A stretch of DNA of 64,000 nucleotides from Quillaja saponaria (GCA_029379385.1 CM055607.1:37197235-37261234); one strand, 5' to 3'; positions 38,501-52,900 are shown, counted from the first letter of the stretch. Numbers and translations are program-made. The notes: generated by a model from the letters alone, not told the origin.

Positions 38501-38576
38501 TTTTTTCTCATAAAGGTGCCTGCCTCCTGCTACTAGTAACCCTGGTGAAATTTCACCTCAGCCATCTCTGAAATAA
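32580..38576 (+). pseudogene. FAS1: CAF-1 large subunit FAS1, reading frame broken repeatedly
   Basis: FAS1 is the p150-type subunit of chromatin assembly factor 1, which deposits H3-H4 on newly copied DNA. Exons: 32580-33048, 33427-33526, 34126-34273, 34353-34476, 34911-35279, 35353-35670, 36298-36379, 36455-36589, 36896-37315, 37679-37815, 38355-38396 and 38472-38576, all with GT-AG borders. Recognised parts: N-terminal [33 protein letters not shown]; the charged coiled coil of exons 4-5 ending SMMERFIKKSKASP; LFQFDKSHRPAFYGIWP; the acidic DYDIDSDEEWEE; VPDGYLSENEGVQVDRMEMD; and the C-terminal FFS-RCLPP. Frame breaks lie near 32,812, 32,857, 35,260, 37,711, 37,775, 38,360 and 38,491. A stop (38,511-38,513) replaces the Lys expected in FFSKRCLPP. 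From the normal start only about 80 residues match the family before the first break. Intact splice sites argue for recent decay or assembly indels rather than an ancient pseudogene. Confidence 0.85.
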
Positions 38577-38942
38577 GCTTCTACTGTCCAAGAACAGCAA
38601 AGTTGCACTTATCCTCGTCTATAGCTTTTGGTTTACTTCCTTTTCCTTTTGTCACCCAGTCATGTATTTTTTATATTTGCAGATCTCAGGTAGACTGATT
38701 GATTCTCGTTTTTATTCTTGTGCATGTATCGCATAATCTTTTACTAGAACTAACAGCAATATGCCACTCATCTAACGAAGTCAATGAAAGAATTTCAATT
38801 TGTTTTTCACTCAACATTTGGTAGAAGTATACATAAATATATAAATGTGGCAGAGGAGCAATCAAACATAGCAAACTCCAAAGATTTACAATGAAACATG
38901 CAGTAGTAAATACAACTGGTAATATTATCAAATTAAAATTGA
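38577..38942. other. Convergent 3' flanks of FAS1 and the membrane-protein gene
   Basis: About 370 bp separate the end of the FAS1 remnant (plus) from the stop of the next gene (minus). Both 3' UTRs must lie here. No repeat or extra gene is visible. Confidence 0.5.
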
Positions 38943-39503
38943 TTAAACTTGGAAGGGCCACGGCCAATCCTTCAAATCCTCATCTTGCTGAACCTTGGCA
39001 CTTCTCATGGCGATGTCACCATCACCTTCAACAGAAGCATAATACTTCAAGAAAAAAGCCAGGGTCAAAACAACCCACTCCAAGCAGAAAATCAATATAC
39101 ATAGTCCACCGGCCAGTTTTAGTATCACGGACCCGTCCTCTTCTCTGACGTAGGATTTTAGTTCCCCAAGAAAATCCCCTGTTCTTGTAAAGATCAGCAC
39201 TGACACCGAACCTTGAAATATGGCTGTTAGCACCGTGGCAACCATATGAGCCGAGTACCAGCGGCTAGTCCATGTCGAGGCAGCTGAGCACCCTGAAACG
39301 GACCCTACAATTGTTAAGACGTGGAGAAGGATTAATAAGAACCCGCAGACAGAGGGGAGGAGGCGAAGGGAGAGGGTGAGGAAGATGCAACTGGAGGCTG
39401 CACCCAAAAGTATGTAGTTACATAAGAGAAAGACCTTTTGGGTATGATGGTGGGATTGGGTGACTGATGAGCTTGGCGGGTGGCCATTCATGGAGATACC
39501 CAT
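38943..39503 (-). CDS. Four-transmembrane plant protein of unknown function
   Basis: Single-exon gene of 186 codons. After a short polar N-terminus with a His-rich SHHHTQ stretch come four hydrophobic helices: about residues 24-46 (FLLCNYILLGAASSCIFLTL), 49-68 (LPSVCGFLLILLHVLTIVG), 84-106 (AHMVATVLTAIFQGSVSVLIF) and 128-152 (LAGGLCILIFCLEWVVLTLA). A charged loop lies between helices 3 and 4 (GELKSYVREEDGS) and the tail is polar, ending DWPWPFQV. I recognise it as a type of small plant membrane protein seen in many genomes but do not know a function or family name. The start at 39,503 has a good context (ACCATGGG) and a TATA box lies about 160 bp upstream. The frame is intact and the composition looks genic. 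Localisation is not predictable here. Confidence 0.85.
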   Translation of the reverse strand: MGISMNGHPPSSSVTQSHHHTQKVFLLCNYILLGAASSCIFLTLSLRLLPSVCGFLLILLHVLTIVGSVSGCSAASTWTSRWYSAHMVATVLTAIFQGSVSVLIFTRTGDFLGELKSYVREEDGSVILKLAGGLCILIFCLEWVVLTLAFFLKYYASVEGDGDIAMRSAKVQQDEDLKDWPWPFQV

Positions 39504-39659
39504 GGTGATATAAGTATATATGATAGATATAAAAATAAAATCCTGTCGATTTGATCAAGGGAGTGAGGTTATGTTGAGAGGCTGGGAAATTTTCCGGTTT
39601 CTTGTGTAACGGAAGGAACTGAGGTGGATTGTTTTGTTGTTGAAGATACCAGGAGCGCT

Positions 39660-39668
39660 AATATATAG
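39660..39668 (-). promoter_or_regulatory. Candidate TATA box for the four-transmembrane gene
   Basis: On the minus strand CTCTATATATTAG lies about 160 bp before the start codon at 39,503. This would give a leader of about 125-130 nt. Confidence 0.5.
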
Positions 39669-40902
39669 AGTAGAGACCCACCAACGGTCGTCTATATGCT
39701 GAGTTAGCAAATGACAGAATATGGCCCCATTGAACGTTTCATATTTTCTCTTTCCCGTTGGAGACACATTGATAACGGCTAGTCTTTTAAATACTGAAAA
39801 AATATAAATGGTACTTTTCATTTTCTCCATTACTCTGCCTTTTATGAACATAAAGATGTTTGTACATCAAAAATTAAACAAAATTAGTATACGTTCAAAA
39901 CTAGTTCCCATTATATCTGTTCAGCACTTAATTGTACATCAATTATTTATATTTATTGTACAATCTAAAACCTTTATTATCAATTATTTTGTAAACTCCC
40001 TTTTCTATCTTATTTACGAACTTGAAGCAAAAAAAAAAACTACTTTATGCCTGATGCTGCAATATTGGAAAAAAGAAGAAACCAAGCAAAATAGGAAAAA
40101 GAACGCATGCACGATCACATTAGATGCTGCAACATAGTACACAAATGCAATGCTCGATGGTTCCACAAGGTTTTGGTTGAGGCATCAATTTCTTTAAAAG
40201 AGCCGTTATTGCTTGAACATATTCTCATCGTTTTAAATAAGGAAACCCTAATCAATTCTACATCTTTCTGATTCTCGGTTTCAAATCTGTACAACTACTA
40301 GATAAGTTTAGTACTCAGTAGAGACCTCTAGAGAACAAGGTAGCAGACAGTGACTTGGTACCTTGAAATCTGAAAGCATAAGCTGATTCTAAGCACACAA
40401 GATAATGCTGGAAAACTAGGTTCCATTACTAACAGTGACTTATAGCTCCTTAAAAATACAAATTCAGCTGATTCTCTGCACAAAAGAGAAGATACATCAA
40501 ACAAAGATCCTGCCCATTGGTGTTGCCAGAATTACACAGCCATTCTTAATTACTACTGACCAGGTAGATAAATGATGACTGAATATCATTATCCTTTACA
40601 GATCTCTGAGCAGTAAACGTACAACTTAGCATGTTCAACTGCAAATACTAATATTTTACAGATATATACACATAACATAATACAGGTATAATCCTCAGGG
40701 CGACACAATACCTGATCTCATGGTTACACTACAAGTCTACAACTTTGGTATGAAATAAAAAGGCAAATGCTATTCCAAGAAAAGTAATGAAAAGACAACG
40801 ACAGGTAAAAAATGCGAAGAAACTTATTCCACTCCCATCCAACACCAGCCAAACTATAGCAACATGAACCTCTATAACTTTATCTGCCTCCTATGTGAAA
40901 TA
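39669..40902. other. Intergenic region and SYN4 3' flank
   Basis: Upstream part of the four-transmembrane gene promoter (to about 40,130), followed by sequence without a frame. The 3' UTR of the minus-strand cohesin gene should cover roughly 40,450-40,902. No repeats stand out. Confidence 0.45.
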
Positions 40903-43900
40903 TCAGAAGTCTGGCTTCATAAGCTTCACTCGAGGTTTTATGTTACACTTTCAAAGGGCTTCATTTGTTCTACATGGACATAATCTCTGGTCTTGAGAAC
41001 CTGCCAAAATGGTTAAATTAAACCTTGAAGATACATGAAGTTCCTTAGTAAGCACAGCAAGAACCAGCTGAACAGTTAGGAGGAACCAGAGTATCTAGAA
41101 TCATATGACAGGCCTACATGCAACCATTAAACATTGGACAAAACAAGAATCAACAAAATCATTAATTATACTAAATGAATTTTTTCTTTTCAGCAAAAGA
41201 TCAATCAAAGAAACAACTGTAACGTACAGTGCTATCAATAGCATTATGTTCTATTTGTGAAATCAATGAACACCAATTAGAAAAGAAAAGCAATCTCGTC
41301 CACCTATAATTATTCAAAAGAATGCTTCAAACTAAGACCATGAGCATGAATTCCTCATAACAATAGCAGGGGACCTGTCCGTTTGACCAAAAGCACAATG
41401 TTAGAGGAATGTAAAGATAAATATTCCACCAACACTTCATCAGCATCAGTGTCGATGAAATTGAAATAGGTAAATGGGTGATGTGTGGGGAAGTTAATAA
41501 CTCAATACTCCGCAATTCTACTTAAGAGACACTAGACATACAATTTGGGACAAAAAGAAGAGAAGCAGATTGAAAAAATAGGACAGAGGAAGTAATAACA
41601 CATTATTGATGGAGAATAAAATACATATTCAAGATGTTCATTTTAATTATTTTGTATCAGAGATTTTAGTGCCTCACGGCCCATAGATGGATTTGTGAGG
41701 CACTTGGGCCAGAGTGTTGGATTATTAGAGGGGCCTAGAACCTATGTTCTGATACCATATTAAATAAAATAGAATGAGAAAAAAGACTGTGGACTTGATT
41801 GATTAATCAAAGCCTACACTTATAACATTTATTTATAGTAAACAATAAAACATAGACTTTCACATCTAAGCAACGTGGAATCTAACAATACATTACTATT
41901 ATATTCCTAACAGGGGATACAATAATATCTCCAGGCTTGTGGTCTATCAATTTGGGTGATTAGAGTTATTAATTATTAAATTATGACCAAATGGTGATTA
42001 AGTAAAGGTTATTACTTACTAGAATTAGGGTTACGGGGTTGCTTCTTTAAGGAAAGGAGAAGTACAAGGAGGTTGTCCTCCTTTGCAAAAATATCAATAG
42101 AAAAGGGAAAGGCATGCCTGAAACAAAAGGGCATGCCGAAATATCCATAATTGAAATTTGAAACACCCCGAAATGCTCCTGAACCAAAACGCCATATAGA
42201 AGCAAGGAAAATAATCTTATCGCATATAAGATGCCATGAAAGGTAACCACGAAAAATCCTTGCATTAAGTAGTTGATTGCATTGGGCCAATGAATTTATC
42301 TTTGTACCTATTATTTTTCTCTCCCTCCCAGTCTCTCTCTTTTGACTTGTTTTTTTCCAGAAAATCCTCTCTTTATCTAATGTCCTTACATCCCAAGCTT
42401 GTTGACATGTCCGTATGAATTCAGACTAACAGTACCAAGAGCAAGAAATCCACACAACCTGATTCACTTAGGTTGAACAAACACACCTATGAGTGGTATG
42501 TCCCTTAAGCAAATACATAAAACATCTTAGAGAAAAAATCCTTCTCAATTACTAGGGAATAGGCATAAGCAACAATGATGTGACTTAGTTTGCATCCATC
42601 CTAATAAGATGTGAGAGTCCTAAAAGAATCAAAACAAGTTCACGGTTCAGAATGTATTTCACCTATTATCAATTAAACCGTCATGTTGTTTCCTTCTCCT
42701 TTTAAAGCTGTAATTACAACCTTTCTCAAACAAGGTAAAACCTCCAACACAACTACCTTCCAATATAGTCCAAAATGGAAATAGCTTTGACATTTTTCAA
42801 ACACTAGTAATGTGCTAAGCTTTCTGACCAATGTAACTATGCAAGTACATGTCATTTACAAGAAGCAAATATTCACATTGACAAACGGCTTCCTCAATGA
42901 CTTAAATTAAGTCATTAACCATAACATACCAGTGTTTCGAAAAACATCCTTGATGCTTCCTTGCGAGTTTTACCAGCCAATAGATGGTCCAGAGGAACGT
43001 TTTTCCTTCCATGTAAAGTGTCCTTACCAAACAAACCCTGGAGGTACCTGGCAACAGCCCTTTGGAAAGAAAAAAAAAAAAGCATTAGTAAGTTGTGAAA
43101 ATGGATATGATGTAGGATGGAAAGGAGATACAATTTTCAACACATACTGAATACAAAAAACATAAATAGTATGAATTCATTCTCCTTAAGAAGAAGTCAA
43201 CAAGTATGATGCAAAGCCATAAGGCGCATTAGCTTACATATCCTAATCAATCAAGAGTCCAGACAAGAAAATAGGTCTTTCCTATTTCTCCACCACAAAT
43301 CTTATACTAAATTATATGCTTGTATCCTAAAAACTCATTAAATATTCATGTAAAATACTCTTTCCATTTCTAAAGAACCTACAAGGGAGAAATTGCACCA
43401 CATGAGACTGCAATTTGGGATTAGCTTTCTTAACAGGACAGAGAAGTCAAGGTGCATTCTGCGGATAGAACTGGGACCATGACAATACCATAAGATATTT
43501 CTAAGTCAGGGCTAAAAAACACAATGTAATTCAAGTCACTATGCATAAAGGGAATCATGATGTTCATTGAGATGTGAACAAACCTGGTTCGGGAAGACCA
43601 TCCACTATTTTCAAGGTAAGTTCCTTCAGAACAAGGCATATCATAATCATCATCTTCAATTACCTCATCATCATCTACATTTAAGAATCCTGTAAAAGGA
43701 AAAGTACATGAACCAATAGGAACAAATACACAAGCAGAAACAATGATTCTTTAGACTAAAATTACCATATAACATATGCTAAAGAACTTAACTCTCCAGG
43801 TGCGTACAATTATATACTTAGGACACATTAAAAGTGCATTTGTATCATAAAAACTCCACTGCAAATGGTGATACCAGGTTGCAATGTAAATCAACCCCCA

Positions 43901-46900
43901 TCCCCCCAACTATGTTCCGAATTTAACACAGCAACAATGGGGTAGCTAATAAACTTCCGGAGACCAACTTCCCAGTCAGGTGCAAAGGCCTTTTAAGTCT
44001 TTATCCCTAGATGTGGTTGTGGTTGTGGAGTATTGCCAGCATAATTAGTCTAATGAACATTTCTTGAACAAAGTTGCTAACTTTCTGTGGCTTTGTTCCT
44101 TTTGTGGTTATATGATGCGAGTTGTTAAAGCATAGTATGAGGATTCTTAAGGATGGCTACCTTCCTACTCATCAAAAGTTGGGGTATGATTGTCTTTTTG
44201 GCTTCCGGATGGCTTTCTTACTTTCCGGGAGATTCCTTTGTCTTATATGCAACACCACTGGCAAACGCTTCTATTTTTAAGGTTTACTTTCTTCTTGCAC
44301 TTTAAAGCTTTTTCTTTCTGTTGTTTCCTAATAGGACCCCTTTTCCTCCTATGTGCACTTTTTTCCTGCCTCTTAACAATTTCTTCCTTCCAGAAAAAGT
44401 CCTCCTACAATGTTATCAAATTGTTGTTTCCTTGTGGGCTTTCCGGATTGATTTCAGGAAAAGATAAATAACTGAAAAAAAATAAAAGAAGAACAAAGAA
44501 GCTCTTTACTTTACCCAGTGTACAGCAAGTACTCTATCCTATTTTGATCCAAAATGACAATTTTTTGGATAAAACAAATTATTGTGGAAATGATTTATTT
44601 CTCTATCAATTGCCAAAAAGAAAATTCTTCATAAATAGTTTTCCACCAAATGCTTCTTTGACAACAATGAAGGAAAGCCTATATGTATTGATCATCACAC
44701 CAACAAACTAAATATAGACATTAACCTTCTCAGTTCATAAATAGGAAGGACACATAAAAAATTGGTATATATTAACTAATAGAATGAAAACTAAAATCAA
44801 CAATGGCTTTCATATTCACTTTTTAGATTATGTTTGAATTGGGGATAATCTGTTTACTTTAGGTTCCTCACATTTATGGCTATCCACTCTTCGCTGTGCC
44901 CTTATCTCGTCTTAAGTTTTAGACAACGCTTCTGTTTGTTGGTCCAATTCATTTCCCAAAATCCCTGATACACCAATTTGGTCTCGACTCTGGCTCTCTC
45001 TTGAGAATCCTTCTGTAGTTTTCCTGTTTACTCCTCTCATTCCTCCTCAATTCCTCTTGCCAACTAATAAGCTGCGTAGGCCTACTAAGGTTTTGTCCCT
45101 AGACGTACCAAGTGTTGTGACCGAGCTCTTTGCATAATGTGTTGATGATTTGGTTTAGGAGTTCTTGGCAGATTAAGTATGCAAAACCTCTTTTCCATTG
45201 CAGAGTGAAGTACAATGTTTTTTTGGGAAGCCTACTGACAAAGTAGGTAATGGTGTGGGTGTGTTTTGGTGTTCAGCACGAGTGGCAAGTACATCTTTTT
45301 TAGTTTGATTTCTTCCTGTACTCTTTCTGCTCTTATTTTCTTAGAATGAAATCCATTACCCATCACTGTTCTACTTTTCTCTCTCTAAATAATTTTTTTT
45401 TTTTTTTTTCATCTAAGAAGAAAAGTAAGTAAACACTAAACAGATTTAGAAGTAACCTGTATCATTTGCAACCATGACATCATCCTGCATCACATAGCCA
45501 GAACTCGTAATTAGGGTAATCATTAAAACATAAGAAAAAACTTCACCTCTAACTTGAAAGCGGAAAATTGCCTAAGAACTTGGAAAAAGCATCTGACAGA
45601 AAGACATCATCTGGAAATTGACCTAGTCTAAACTAAGATTAGGTAAAAGCATACATTATTTTTCAATGGTAACCTTTTATTAGAAAAACACCAAGTGGTG
45701 AATCCAAGTTTAGATGCAGTACAAAGAGATCACCACTTTAGGACGAAAAGGAAAAGGGATACATTTTATACTGAGTTCAAACTAAAGCATCGAATTGTAA
45801 TTTAATGTCTTAGGCTGTTGACAACAGTATGTGTAAATGCATTTTACCATAAAATGGAAGCAATTGACAAAGAAATTTTTCCACCTCCTCAAGATACACT
45901 TTAAACGAAACTATGACAGGTAAACAAAGAGGACAAGAAACAAAACTATGATTTGTTACACTTTAAACAATAATTTTTCCTTGGTTTTTCAAAATGAATT
46001 CTGCTCTGTAAAAGTTCAAATTTTCAATTTTTATTAAGCAAGCATGATATACCTGTCGCAAAGTTTGTAAAAGGGAGTGATAGAAATATTATTAAATTCC
46101 TATGCTCAATACAAGCTTAAGCTTTTAGAAGAGATGATAATTTCAAATGGAATCAAAGCATAAGGTCTTAAGCTCAAACCCAAGCTTGTCATCTACATCC
46201 CCATCTAAAAATAATGATTAAATTAATGTGTCGTCTACAAGCTTAAGCTTTTAGGGAAGCTAGTATTCATTGACAAATTCAGAACACAGCTTTATATTTG
46301 CAATTTTTGTAAAAACTAGAGCATATAATTAGATTAAAAATACCTTCTCTAACTTTGTTTCTGGTGGGATGGAAAGATACCGAAGGAGTCGATAGATGGA
46401 AGGCCAAATACGATTACAGTAGAAGGCAGGAAGAAAAAAAAAAAAAAAAAAAGGAATACTAACAGCGAACTCAGCAAACAAATACAAAATATCCAAGACA
46501 TGTTAAAATTATGACAGGTAAAAGGAATCCTACTTACAACATTATCATCAGCCGGAGGATGCTGAACCGCAGATATATCGGCATCCACTGTACTACGTGG
46601 ACCAGCTTCCTGGAAGACAGGATTTTCTTCACCTTTCAGAAAAGTGTCCTTTGCATCCAAATCAAGTCCTACGGAATGTAAAGAATCTATTTCTGTTTCT
46701 TTGCTATATGTACAGCTAGATGTTAGGTCCTTGTCATCACACACCAAGCTTAAACCAGGGGTTTCATCCTCTTTTCCACCCCCTGTCTTACTATTTTTAT
46801 TTTCCTTTAAAGTTTCATCTCCATTAACAGAAGACATACTGTTGCATTCAAAAGTCTCCATAAAGGTAGTTGCAGCGGATGCACTTAAATTGTTGGTAGG

Positions 46901-49900
46901 TTCAGAACAATCTGTTTGACCTTGGGCTCTGATTTCAACAGTATGTTCTGCAATTTCAGAGGCAACTGCTCCAATCTCATATTCCATAATGGGGAGCGTC
47001 TCTAAAGTATCAGCAGGCAACATGGATTTTTCATCCTTCTGCAGAGAACCATATACATCATTGGTCTTATCTGAAATATCAGGCTGTGCAGAAAAGTCAT
47101 CTGATCTATCTTCTCCAATGACATGAGCAGCTGGAGATGATGATTTAGGAACATCACTATTTTCCCTATCAATGTCCATTTCAACATGATGAAAAGTTTC
47201 AAGCTCTTTGACATCAAAAATAACTTTTGGCTGACCAAGAGTATTAATATCATGTGATAACACGTTAATTTCAGCTTCACAGCTATCCGTCAAAACAGTT
47301 AGATCAGCAGACTGTCCTTCCACATTATTTTGGACCACGTGATGTTCACTATTCTTTACCATTCCATATTCCACAGCAAAATTTGTTCTAGAATGGGACT
47401 CTCTATCTTTTGCTGATTCTGAGAAAGCCTTACAAGGATCGTTCTCAGAAACCTTAACTCCATTCAGATCAAATGTCTCGCCATGCAAAAATATCAATTC
47501 TGATGACATACCTGAAAGTCATTAAACTAACTCAGGTACTTACTAAAGATGACAAGGCTATTCCATCAACAAAACTAGGAAAGCAGCATCTAAATTTAAA
47601 AAGAAAATGGCAAAACTCAATAACCCAGAACTTAACAAATGACAATGAACATACTGTGATACTTAAGAAGGGTTTCTTATAAGATAAATTCAGGTCTTAT
47701 TTGCTCATGTCTAGCGACCTATATAATAATTACACCAAATGGGATATTTCAACTATAACTACCAACCATAAGGACATAAGAAGAAACAGAAATTGGTCAA
47801 ATATAAGCTAATATCCATAATGCAACAAATTGAAAAACTTGACCACATGCAAAAGCATATCATTTTTATACTTTTGCAGTTGTGAAGAGCACTTAAGCTC
47901 AAATTTGCAATTTCAACACGACTTTCAGAAAGGACATACAAAAAGAATCCCCTTGCCCAGGAGAACTATAATACAACAAACTCACAGTCACAACATGCTC
48001 AGCTACCACACAGATATACAACTACAACTCTCTGGAAAATACAAAAATAAAAATCATGTCATTTTTATATAAAAAACACTGGAGGGGGTAGCATATGCAC
48101 CAATCATGCACAACATACTCACCAGTAAAAATGGGTTCCCGGATAATTTCTTCATCCAAAAATTGTCTTTGAATCATTAAGATGTCATGGTTAGAACAAG
48201 GAGCTTTCTTTCGCACACGTCGTATGTCTTCAGTATTTGTCAACTGCTGGCGTATTGTTCTTGACAAGAGGTTAAAAAAAGGCAAGTTCGATATTAAGAT
48301 GACAAGAAAAGAAAAAACTGGCGTTATAAAAGATTCAAAAGAAGATACATAATACAACAAGCTCTAATTGATTGAAAAATGAAAACAAAGTGAAAACACT
48401 CGAGACTTGACTAATGCAGGATGTACCTAAATGCTTGTATAGATTGATCATTTTTTTCTTTAATGTTGAGATCATTCTTTAAATTCAATTTTAAACTAAT
48501 TCTTGGGTGAAGTGCTAATCCTAATTTTGTATTTAAAGTACCAAAGAATCTTGTCATATTTTTAAATGACCAAAAAAATCGTACTTTTGATATTGTCTTA
48601 CCAAATGAGTTCTTAATACTTACTTTTCCTATGTTGACCTCTACTTTTTAGTTTCTTTTTGTATTAGCAATACATTATATTAAACTCAAATGTAAAAATA
48701 AATAACATAATATTAGTATTATTACTCTTTCCATAAAATTTAAAAGAAAATATTTTACATATATATAAGTAAAATTGAATTTAAAGATTAAGTAAAATAA
48801 GCTTGGACCTTTTTATTTATTTCTCCATGATATGACACCCAAAAAATTAAATCTAATATGAATTTTAAAGATAAATTCAAGTACTTATAGCAAAATAGAC
48901 AAGTGATATATTTATATTAAGTTATTCATGAAAATAATATTTTTTTTCTTCATTTTCTTTTGGAGAAAAATATGAGAACATCTTACTAATTATTAGGAAG
49001 TTTTTATTCTTCCATTAATGATTATATCATAAATTTGTTAGTTTTATAAACAAGGGTAAAGTTGTATGGAATGTCTCAAATCTAAAGTCTAGAACTTGAA
49101 ATAAATTCTTAAAAGTATGACTTATTGATCTTGTAAAATTATGACAGAACTTAATGGTAATGTAAAGAGAAAAAGTATAACTTAACTGTATATTTTTCCA
49201 GAAAACTAAAAGGTAAAGGCAATATATAAAAAGTAAGTACTTAGGATTCAATGGTCATCTGAAATATGATAGGACTATTTGGTACTTTCAAGATAAAATA
49301 AAGACTTAGTGTTTAGCCAACACTAGTCAATTTGTATAATAGAATTATTAGATTAGATCAATTTAAGGACAAGATAAGTCGGCAGAACAAATAAATAAAC
49401 AGGTAGGGTCTACGGTCACTTCTAGGTTAGCATTTGGAGTTTATTTTATTGATTGCTAATATTGCATGTAGCATAGTACCAAATAATGTCAGCATAAATT
49501 TGTAATAAAAAGGAAATTTTTTGGTAGTTCTTGCTATTTTAGTTATCTCAGGTACATATCACGTTGCACTTCTTAATTGACAAAATTCTCTTTAAGCTTA
49601 CAAACCAATAAGAAAACATACAAGGACATTGAGTATATACAACCACACAATTGGAAAACATACTGCTATTATACTACGCTTATCTTTTTGAAATGGAATA
49701 GCCCCAGAAATAAGCTGTCTTTCAAGACGTGTTGACGACAACCCTAATAAAGCATAGTTGAGAGGATGGCAGACCTTAAGGCTTGAACCGAAGGGTAAAG
49801 CAGCGTAATGTAAATTTTATTTTTTCACTATTTTTTTAAGGATATGATTGTTGTGGGTGTCATTTTTGAATCTATGTGAATGGAGGAAAACCACAACTAA

Positions 49901-52900
49901 ATTGAGATTTAAGACTTAGTTGAATTGAGTTGTATTACTTTTTTTTTTTTTTTTTTGGTAAAATGAAACAGAACAGAACTCAAGGTTTGTACAGCCAAAG
50001 TTCAAGAGCAAATTATAAGACATACTCTCCATGCAAGACCATCATGTCATCCATAAGCACCTTCCTCTTTGTGGCACTACCCCGATGTGCAGAACAGGGA
50101 CGTTTCACGGATGCTACTTCAGGGGCAGCCGGTGTGGGCTTAATTTTTAAACCTGAAGACCTTCTTCCAACTGGAACACAAAATCCAATTCAGACATAAC
50201 CTCGTTGTCGTAGAAATGAACATTATAAGCTAAAATCTTAATGTAACAACTAGTTGGCCTCATAAGTCAGACACACTATCACCAAGCACAGATAATGTAA
50301 AAACATTAGAAATTATGATTTCGATACCTAATATCGATGACAACAAATCATCATCATCAGGAATTGATTCTGAAGTTCTCTTGGATAGGATCATGCCAAA
50401 TGACTCTACCGAGTTTAAACTCTGCACTGTCGGAGTACTCTCTACAAAACTACGCTTCTTTCCTGAAACAAACCTCATCCCAGAGGGATCACTATTTCCC
50501 CCTGTTATGACCTGTTTGTCTGGCATAGATTCCACCAGCAAATCATTTGGTTCACTACCAAGCACAGTTGGCAAGGAAAGCATTTTTTCAGGTGCTGGTG
50601 GCTCAGATGGTTCCAATTGACAATCACTGGGGATCTCATTCTCAACTTGCAAATCTAACTTCCTCTTATCTGACTGAACTTTACATAAAGATGATTCTGA
50701 AATCTGACATTTTCCAAATGCTGGATCCATGACATCAGCTTCATGGAACTTTTCACCTAAAAAAAGTAAAATCTCATAATGATCGCTACACCATATGCAT
50801 GACTGTTACAGAGACATAAATAATCAATTAATAAAAAAATAATAGCTCATTTAAGTCAAACTCTCAACCAAAAGTTCTCCAATGAATAAGCAGATAACTT
50901 TTATAAACAGGAAGTTCAATGTTAAAAGGCATAAATACTGAGAACTTAGATAGTAGCAGGACCCAAGTTAATGTGTGCAAGCAGATTTGAATCCTCTTAT
51001 GTGGATCATGAATCATGTTGGAAAGAGATAAAGCATAAATTTCCCTTCCAAAATGTATTTAATTCAAAAACAAATTTAATTTTTGAAGATTTTTTTTTTT
51101 TTTTTGGTGTCCCTTTCTCATATATGAACTCCTCATGTTCTAAGAACATGAGAGGATCAGGATCCGGGTATAAGCCAAATCGGCCTCTAGATCAGACATG
51201 GCTACATCATCAAAACAATTGGAACAGAACTACATATGAAATTTCTCCACTTTTAAATTTAAAAAGATAAAGAAAAAAGAGTAAATTGCTAGATCTGAAA
51301 TATTTCTGCTAAGTGGGATAACAATATAATTACCTCCTAAAGAAATGTCAGATTGACCTACAGTGAGAGGTGCATGCCTGAAGACCAAGTGACGGAGTAG
51401 GCATAGTAGCTTCATAAGCAAAAGAGTTTGAAGTCTCAGCTCCCTCTGGCTCCTGAGGTGCCTGAGCATCAACACTAACAACCTCAAGTCTTCCAGGTGA
51501 CCCCAATAGACAAACAGGGTTTGATGCCAATTTAACAGGGGTACATGATTCTCCCTCGCCATTACCAAATTCAATATCATTCAGAATTTCAGGCTTTGCT
51601 GATGTTTGAACATCCTCGAAATGACCCCGTGATTCTTGCACTTGAGTAGCAATTAAATTAGAACTTCTGTGACTAGGGTCCTCCAGATCAGAGGTAACAT
51701 GAGAACAACTAGGAGATGTGACAGCTTCAGTTACCCTAACTCCATCAGAAGCTGAACATCCCACAGCAGTCTGGTCCGTGAGGGCCATAATCAATTCATT
51801 GTTTATTACAACTCCATTGTGTATGTCTTCCGCCTTGTTGGGAATATCTAATGCACAGATTATCCTATCTGAACATTCTGATATTGAATGCATGGGGCTC
51901 CTTTTCTTGGCCATTACGTCAAAGGTTAAAGATGTTGAAAGGGGATCTGTTGCTAGCATTTCTTCCTTCTCCATAGTCACTGTCCTACATGTCAAATGCT
52001 CCTCTTGCTTTGTTTTAGTGTCTGCTTCACCTAACAGGCAACCATGATCTTCATGACGCATGCGTAGAACAGCCTGATGCTCCAAATCATTCTGCAAAGA
52101 ACAATCCACTTTCTCCCCTTGGCGAGGACTTGATTTGCTGGAAGCATTTTCTGTGATCTTCATTGCTCCTAAATATGTTGGATTATGATATTCTGCTTCC
52201 AAATGATCATCAAAGGCTAGAGCCTCCTGAACAAGAGTTAAGTTTGGCTCTTCCACTAACCCAGGAGTTGATGGACCTTGAGCATACTCAATTACTTCAG
52301 CAGTTGAAGCTAGACCAACAATCTACTCACAATGGATAAGTATTAGAAATCAATAGACATTAACATATAACATACTAGAACATGAATAACCCAAGAACCT
52401 CCTCTCAAACAGAGGAAAGAAATGAACAAAAGAAGACATGAAATTAGCAAAATTTTTAGAATGTTCACCAACCTCATCTCCCGTGACATTCATTCTAATG
52501 TCATCCGATGTTTCAGTTATCTCCTCATTATTTCCATCCTTTTGCTGAGGTATATCTGAATGTACAGATGCCTCAGGATTACAACTGAGACCAGGGTAAA
52601 TAAATAAGTTATCTGATGTAAGAGAGGGAAGGGAACAGAAGAGGGGATGAGAGAGAAACTAAGTGAAAAGGAGAATACAGCTGCTAGGGAAAATCATCAA
52701 TAATAAAGTCAATGATTAATTACTTCATAGGCCGTTATACAGAACCCCTTCTATCTTAGCGCTAATAACCTAACTTAGCTCCAAGTAGTAACACGAACCC
52801 TATTTAATAATTCCTAATTAACCCCAAATCCAATCCCAAATTAATAAATTGTTTACCCCCAAATTATTGAACCTTGAAACAGTTAAGACAAAATCACTAC

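Noticed and set aside
39808..40137. 109-codon plus-strand frame
   Set aside because: A/T-rich promoter-region sequence with a Lys/Asn-biased translation and no motif.
44190..44471. 93-codon plus-strand frame in SYN4 intron 12
   Set aside because: Phe-rich, no motif I can name, and no flanking element ends.
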